This document shows positions 60,308-64,000 of a DNA stretch of 64,000 bases, one piece after another (the stretch's first letter is position 1; every line of letters begins with the position of its first letter). A program made the translations under genes and the position numbers. This stretch comes from Klebsiella grimontii (lineage in GTDB: Bacteria; Pseudomonadota; Gammaproteobacteria; Enterobacterales; Enterobacteriaceae): the NCBI RefSeq assembly GCF_900200035.1, contig NZ_FZTC01000052.1, positions 62,001 through 126,000 of the forward strand. The letters run 5' to 3'. The notes below the pieces were generated by a model. It was not told where the DNA came from. It worked only from the letters and a program-made list of their open reading frames with translations, and ran no database searches.

Positions 60308-61357
60308 ATGACAACCCCTCAGCCCGATAAAACGGGTATGCATATTCTGCTTAAACTGGCGTCACTGGTGGTGATCCTCGCCGGGATCCATGCCGCGGCA
60401 GATATCATCGTGCAGCTATTACTGGCGCTGTTCTTCGCCATTGTCCTCAACCCTCTGGTCACCTGGTTTATTCGCCGCGGCGTGCGTCGCCCGGCAGCCA
60501 TTACTATCGTGGTGGTGGTGATGCTGATCGTGCTCACCGCGTTAATTGGCGTACTGGCCGCATCGGTTAACGAATTTGTCGCCATGCTGCCAAAATATAA
60601 TAAAGAGCTGACGGCAAAAGTCCTGCGGCTGCAGGAGGCGCTGCCGTTTTTGCATATTCACATGTCCCCGGAGCGTATGCTGCAACGCATAGACTCTGAC
60701 AAGCTGATGACGTTCACGACCACCTTGATGACCGGGCTCTCTGGCGCTATGGCCAGCGTCGTTCTGCTGGTGATGACGGTGGTGTTTATGCTTTTTGAAG
60801 TCCGTCATGTGCCTTATAAACTCCGCTTTGCCCTCAACAACCCGCAGATCCACATCGCCGGTCTGCACCGGGCCTTAAAAGGCGTTTCGCATTATCTGGC
60901 GCTGAAAACGCTGCTTAGCCTGTGGACTGGGGTGATTGTCTGGTTAGGGCTGATGCTGATGGGGGTTCAGTTTGCGCTGATGTGGGGCGTGCTGGCTTTT
61001 CTGCTGAACTATGTGCCTAACATTGGCTCGGTGATTTCCGCCGTTCCGCCTATGGTCCAGGCGTTACTTTTTAACGGTTATTATGAGTGTCTGATGGTCG
61101 GCGCGCTCTTTTTAGTCGTGCACATGATCATCGGCAATATTCTCGAACCCCGCATGATGGGCCATCGGCTGGGCATGTCTACGCTGGTGGTTTTCCTCTC
61201 GTTGCTGGTCTGGGGATGGCTGCTTGGCCCAGTGGGAATGCTGCTGTCGGTACCGTTAACCAGCGTATGTAAAATATGGATGGAGACCACCAAGGGCGGC
61301 AGTAAATTAGCCATCCTGCTCGGGCCCGGACGCCCCAAAAGCAGGCTACCGGGCTAG
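60308..61357 (+). CDS. yhhT: AI-2E-family transporter YhhT
   Basis: 349 residues, the E. coli length, with about eight hydrophobic helices. LNYVPNIGSVISAVPPMVQALLFNGYYE and NILEPRMMGHRLGMSTLVVFLSLLVWGWLLGPVGMLLSVPLT are the conserved C-terminal motifs of the family (members export AI-2 or act as Na+/H+ exchangers). Function in enterics unknown. Its end overlaps the convergent arnF by 4 nt; in K-12 acpT follows instead. Confidence 0.95.
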   Translation: MTTPQPDKTGMHILLKLASLVVILAGIHAAADIIVQLLLALFFAIVLNPLVTWFIRRGVRRPAAITIVVVVMLIVLTALIGVLAASVNEFVAMLPKYNKELTAKVLRLQEALPFLHIHMSPERMLQRIDSDKLMTFTTTLMTGLSGAMASVVLLVMTVVFMLFEVRHVPYKLRFALNNPQIHIAGLHRALKGVSHYLALKTLLSLWTGVIVWLGLMLMGVQFALMWGVLAFLLNYVPNIGSVISAVPPMVQALLFNGYYECLMVGALFLVVHMIIGNILEPRMMGHRLGMSTLVVFLSLLVWGWLLGPVGMLLSVPLTSVCKIWMETTKGGSKLAILLGPGRPKSRLPG

Positions 61358-61737
61358 CCCTGCCGCTTCACCGGCCAGAAGATCGTCAGCACCCCGGCGA
61401 CAATCAGCAGCACGCCCAGCAGCGATTGCCAGTGGAAAGGCTCATGCCAGCCGGGGAGCCAGATGGCGGCGGCCCAGACCAGGATATAGCTCAGGCTCAG
61501 CAGCGCGTAGGCTTTCGCCAGCGGCAGTTGATGCAGGGCGAAGTACCAGCAGACCATCGATAGCAGGTAACCCATAAGCCCGAACGTCAGGCCAAACGTG
61601 CCCGCCCGCAGATGCAGCAGATGGTTGAGGAAGGTGAATATCTCTGTCAGCGGCGGGAGTTCGACCATCGCGCTGCGCAGCAGCAGCTGCGCGCCGCTCG
61701 CCAGGCCGACGCTGAATAACGCCCAGATTAAGCCCAT
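61354..61737 (-). CDS. arnF: Undecaprenyl-phosphate-aminoarabinose flippase subunit ArnF
   Basis: 127-residue small multidrug-resistance-fold protein (E. coli 128) with four helices. LLSMVCWYFALHQLPLAKAYALLSLSYILVWAAAIWLPGW matches the ArnF core. With ArnE it flips undecaprenyl-phosphate-L-Ara4N to the periplasmic face. ATG at 61737 shares one base with the arnE stop (TGATG); the longer open frame to 61830 lies inside arnE. Last gene of the arn operon. Confidence 0.95.
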   Translation of the reverse strand: MGLIWALFSVGLASGAQLLLRSAMVELPPLTEIFTFLNHLLHLRAGTFGLTFGLMGYLLSMVCWYFALHQLPLAKAYALLSLSYILVWAAAIWLPGWHEPFHWQSLLGVLLIVAGVLTIFWPVKRQG

Positions 61738-62075
61738 CAGATACGGCTCCCCAGAATAACAATCCCGACGACGATCAGCCCCACGCCAAGCCAGTGGCGG
61801 CGCGCGACCGGCTCGCGCCAGATCCCCCACGCCGCCAGCGTCACCCAGACAAAGTTCAGGCTCAGCATAGGGTAGGCGATACTGACCGGGATTGACTGCA
61901 GCACGCTAAGCCACAGCAGCATACTGCAGCCGAGAGCGAGCAGCGCTAAACCCAGCCAGCCGAGGATATGGCGCCCGCGCCGCCCGGATTTGGACGGGCG
62001 GGTGGCCTGTTTCTGGCACAGCTGTCCGGCGCAGCTCAGCAGGCTGGCGAAAACCAGACAGATCCACACGCTCAT
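61737..62075 (-). CDS. arnE: Undecaprenyl-phosphate-aminoarabinose flippase subunit ArnE
   Basis: 112 residues (E. coli 111), four hydrophobic helices of the EamA/SMR type. [16 protein letters not shown] near the N-terminus and [25 protein letters not shown] are conserved. ATG at 62075 overlaps the arnT stop by 4 nt (ATGA). Partner of ArnF. Confidence 0.95.
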   Translation of the reverse strand: MSVWICLVFASLLSCAGQLCQKQATRPSKSGRRGRHILGWLGLALLALGCSMLLWLSVLQSIPVSIAYPMLSLNFVWVTLAAWGIWREPVARRHWLGVGLIVVGIVILGSRI

Positions 62076-63727
62076 TGCGGCAGGTACTGGATAAACACCA
62101 CGCGCCCCAGCTCGTAGAAGCTGTCCGGTTTCGGTAGCGCTAAATCAGCCATACTTTCTCCTTTGTCCATCAGCAGAACCAGCGAGACGGGTCCCTGCTG
62201 GCGGTGCGTCGCCAGCCAGTCAGCAAAATGCGCCTGATCGACAAACTGGTGCTGCGCGTCCGGCCAGGAGAGACCGTACTTCAGCTCGCCCTGCTTGTCG
62301 AACAGAATGATATCGCTGCGCTTGAGCTCCCACGACAGCCCGCCGGCGATACCGACGTTATTGGTCAACACGTAGCGGCTCGGCGTCAGCGATTCGCTGA
62401 CGATATCCACCAGAAACTGCGGCTGCTTGCTGTCGATCACCCGATCCGGGATAGCGAAGCCCACCAGCAGCGCCAGCCCGAGCGGGCAGCAGGCGGCGAG
62501 GGTCCAGCGGCGGCCGTTATCCTTCATCGCCAGCCAGCCCATCAGCGCCCACCAGCCAAATATCAGCGCCGCCAGCAGGCACTTATACAGCTCAATGTGG
62601 CTCCATACCGGCTTGTGCATAAAGCCCCACGGCGAAACCACCAGCACGGCGACCAGGCCAATCAGGCCAAAGGCCAGGTTGATCGCGCCGTTAATTTTCA
62701 GCGCTTTCACCCCCGCCTTCGCCGCATCCAGCGCGTAGCGCGCCATCAGAATCGACAGAGGAGCAAAACAGGGCAGGATGTAGGTCGGGAGCTTACCCTT
62801 AGCAATGCTGAAGAACAGCAGCGGCATCGCCACCCATCCGAGCAAATAGAGCGCACCGCGCGCCTCATCGCGCTCGGTCCAGCCGCGCTTGAGCGCCCCC
62901 GGCAGCAGCGCCAGCCACGGCAGGCTGCCGGCAATCAGGAACGGAATGTAGTACCAGAACGGCGCTTTATGCTGGGCATCTTTTTCCGCGAAACGCTGGA
63001 TATGCTCCACCCAGAAGAAGTAGCGCCAGAAATCCGGCTCGCGTTTGGCGATGGCGAGCCCCCACGGCAGCACCACCAGCGCGCAGACGCCCACCGCCAG
63101 CCAGCCGTAAGTCAGCACTTCGCGCCAGCGCTTACGCGCAATCACCCACGGCAGCACTCCGACCACCGGCACCGCCAGCGCAAGGAAGCCTTTGGTCATC
63201 ACTCCCATCCCGCAGGCCACGCCGAGTAAAACATAGCCGAAAATTTTACCGCCGTGGCTTTGAGCCTGCGTCGCGCCCCAGAAGCTGCACATCGCCAGCG
63301 CCATCCACATGGTGATCATCGGGTCGAGCACCGCGTAGGTGCCGATACCGTAGACCAGCAGCGCGGTCAGGAAGATAACCGGCGACAGAATCGCGACGCG
63401 TTTATCGCGGAAAAGACGCCACGCCAGCCAGGCAACCAGCAGCGCGGTAACGGTAATCGAAAATACCACCCCAAAGCGGACGGCGAAATTATTGTGGCCG
63501 AATAGCCACTGGCCGATGCTGTTGATCCAGTAGCCGGCAATCGGTTTTTCAAAGTAGCGTAGCCCGAGGAAATGCGGCACCACCCAGTCGCCGGTCGCCA
63601 GCATTTCGCGGCTGATCTCCGCGTAGCGGGTTTCATCAGGCTGCCAGAGCAGGCGGAAGTTGAGCGGCAGTATATAATAGAGGACAAAAAGGGCGACCAG
63701 AGAGGCGCCGTAGCGAATGCTTTTCAT
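62072..63727 (-). CDS. arnT: Lipid A 4-amino-4-deoxy-L-arabinose transferase ArnT
   Basis: 551-residue GT-C glycosyltransferase (E. coli 550) in the inner membrane that moves aminoarabinose from undecaprenyl phosphate to lipid A, giving polymyxin resistance. [18 protein letters not shown] (about 27-45) carries the catalytic periplasmic acidic motif, [13 protein letters not shown] follows, and about 12 helices precede a soluble C-terminal domain. The ATG at 63727 shares a base with the arnD stop (TGATG). In E. coli the operon is activated by PmrAB. Confidence 0.97.
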   Translation of the reverse strand: MKSIRYGASLVALFVLYYILPLNFRLLWQPDETRYAEISREMLATGDWVVPHFLGLRYFEKPIAGYWINSIGQWLFGHNNFAVRFGVVFSITVTALLVAWLAWRLFRDKRVAILSPVIFLTALLVYGIGTYAVLDPMITMWMALAMCSFWGATQAQSHGGKIFGYVLLGVACGMGVMTKGFLALAVPVVGVLPWVIARKRWREVLTYGWLAVGVCALVVLPWGLAIAKREPDFWRYFFWVEHIQRFAEKDAQHKAPFWYYIPFLIAGSLPWLALLPGALKRGWTERDEARGALYLLGWVAMPLLFFSIAKGKLPTYILPCFAPLSILMARYALDAAKAGVKALKINGAINLAFGLIGLVAVLVVSPWGFMHKPVWSHIELYKCLLAALIFGWWALMGWLAMKDNGRRWTLAACCPLGLALLVGFAIPDRVIDSKQPQFLVDIVSESLTPSRYVLTNNVGIAGGLSWELKRSDIILFDKQGELKYGLSWPDAQHQFVDQAHFADWLATHRQQGPVSLVLLMDKGESMADLALPKPDSFYELGRVVFIQYLPQ

Positions 63728-64000
63728 CAAACACCCGAATTGAGTAATTGTTCACGTCCAAGCCAGCCTTCCCGGCCGGCCAGTTCACCACGAACCACCT
63801 TCCCTCGCGGCAGCGCGCTAAAATCGGCGGGCAGCAGCTGGCTTAGCGGGCAAAACTGGATCTCTTCCTGTGCGGCCATGGTCAGCAGTTCATCAAACTG
63901 ATCCGCGAAAGCAATGCCCTCCACTTCAGCATGGATGGTATAGACCGGCGTCCCCGCGTCGCGGTGGATGCAGTCCAGCAGATAGCGGTTGAAGCCCGCA
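63727..64000 (-). CDS. arnD: 4-deoxy-4-formamido-L-arabinose-phosphoundecaprenol deformylase ArnD (N-terminus beyond window)
   Basis: C-terminal ~90 residues of a NodB-like polysaccharide deacetylase. The tail [16 protein letters not shown]...[12 protein letters not shown]...[19 protein letters not shown] matches the ArnD C-terminus. It deformylates the undecaprenyl-linked sugar so that ArnEF and ArnT can use it. The frame stays open to the right edge, so the gene continues outside the window, followed presumably by arnA, arnC and arnB. Confidence 0.93.
   Translation of the reverse strand, partial: AGFNRYLLDCIHRDAGTPVYTIHAEVEGIAFADQFDELLTMAAQEEIQFCPLSQLLPADFSALPRGKVVRGELAGREGWLGREQLLNSGV

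Noticed and set aside
62204-63229. Open frame of 341 codons opposite arnT
   Set aside because: Antisense to the helical region of arnT; Arg/Gln/His-rich without domains.

Overview
The window is one contiguous piece of an enterobacterial chromosome, most like Klebsiella or Raoultella. Nearly every gene is a close match to the E. coli K-12 glpG-to-yhhT segment in order and strand, but GC is higher than in E. coli, the arn (pmr) lipid A operon follows yhhT, and several genes absent from K-12 are spliced in. I saw no tRNA, rRNA, CRISPR array, insertion sequence, integrase or phage gene. The genus call is inference from gene order and protein similarity recalled from memory.

Layout. 1-2850: glpG (cut by the left edge) and glpE, divergent from glpD, with CRP and GlpR sites between them. 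2865-12296: the glycogen operon glgBXCAP on the minus strand. 12544-13650: asd. 13651-17454: an accessory patch. Where K-12 has yhgN, there is only a 40-codon yhgN-like remnant, followed by a two-gene operon encoding a RecQ-type helicase fused to a phosphoribosyltransferase and a DprA-like protein. This is the best candidate for an uncharacterised system in the window. 17455-20501: gluconate genes gntR and gntKU with paired GntR operators. 20616-24081: yhhW, yhhX, an extra bactofilin-like gene, the Fur-controlled sRNA RyhB, and yhhY.

24132-31317: ggt, yhhA and the Pho-regulated glycerol-3-phosphate transporter ugpBAECQ. 31589-36443: a second accessory patch with an IclR regulator, a DapA-family aldolase or dehydratase, an MFS transporter and a UxaA-family dehydratase, which together look like a sugar-acid pathway with a clear candidate operator. 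36488-43499: branched-chain amino acid uptake livKHMGF, panM and livJ. 43756-48048: a third accessory patch with a MocR-type regulator divergent from a GABA-type aminotransferase and an aromatic-amino-acid-type permease.

48080-53858: rpoH, ftsYEX, rsmD, yhhL and yhhM. 54001-61357: yhhN, zntA with its ZntR promoter, a tandem repeat block, tusA, yhhQ, dcrB, yhhS and yhhT. 61354-64000: the tail of the arn operon (arnD partial, arnT, arnE, arnF), which modifies lipid A with aminoarabinose.

Start codons were chosen by Shine-Dalgarno position, overlap with the upstream stop and the length of the E. coli orthologue; several differ from the longest open frame. Long antisense open frames opposite the GC-rich glg, ftsY and arnT genes were left out as shadows. 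Product names rest on protein similarity that I recognise; no database search was run.
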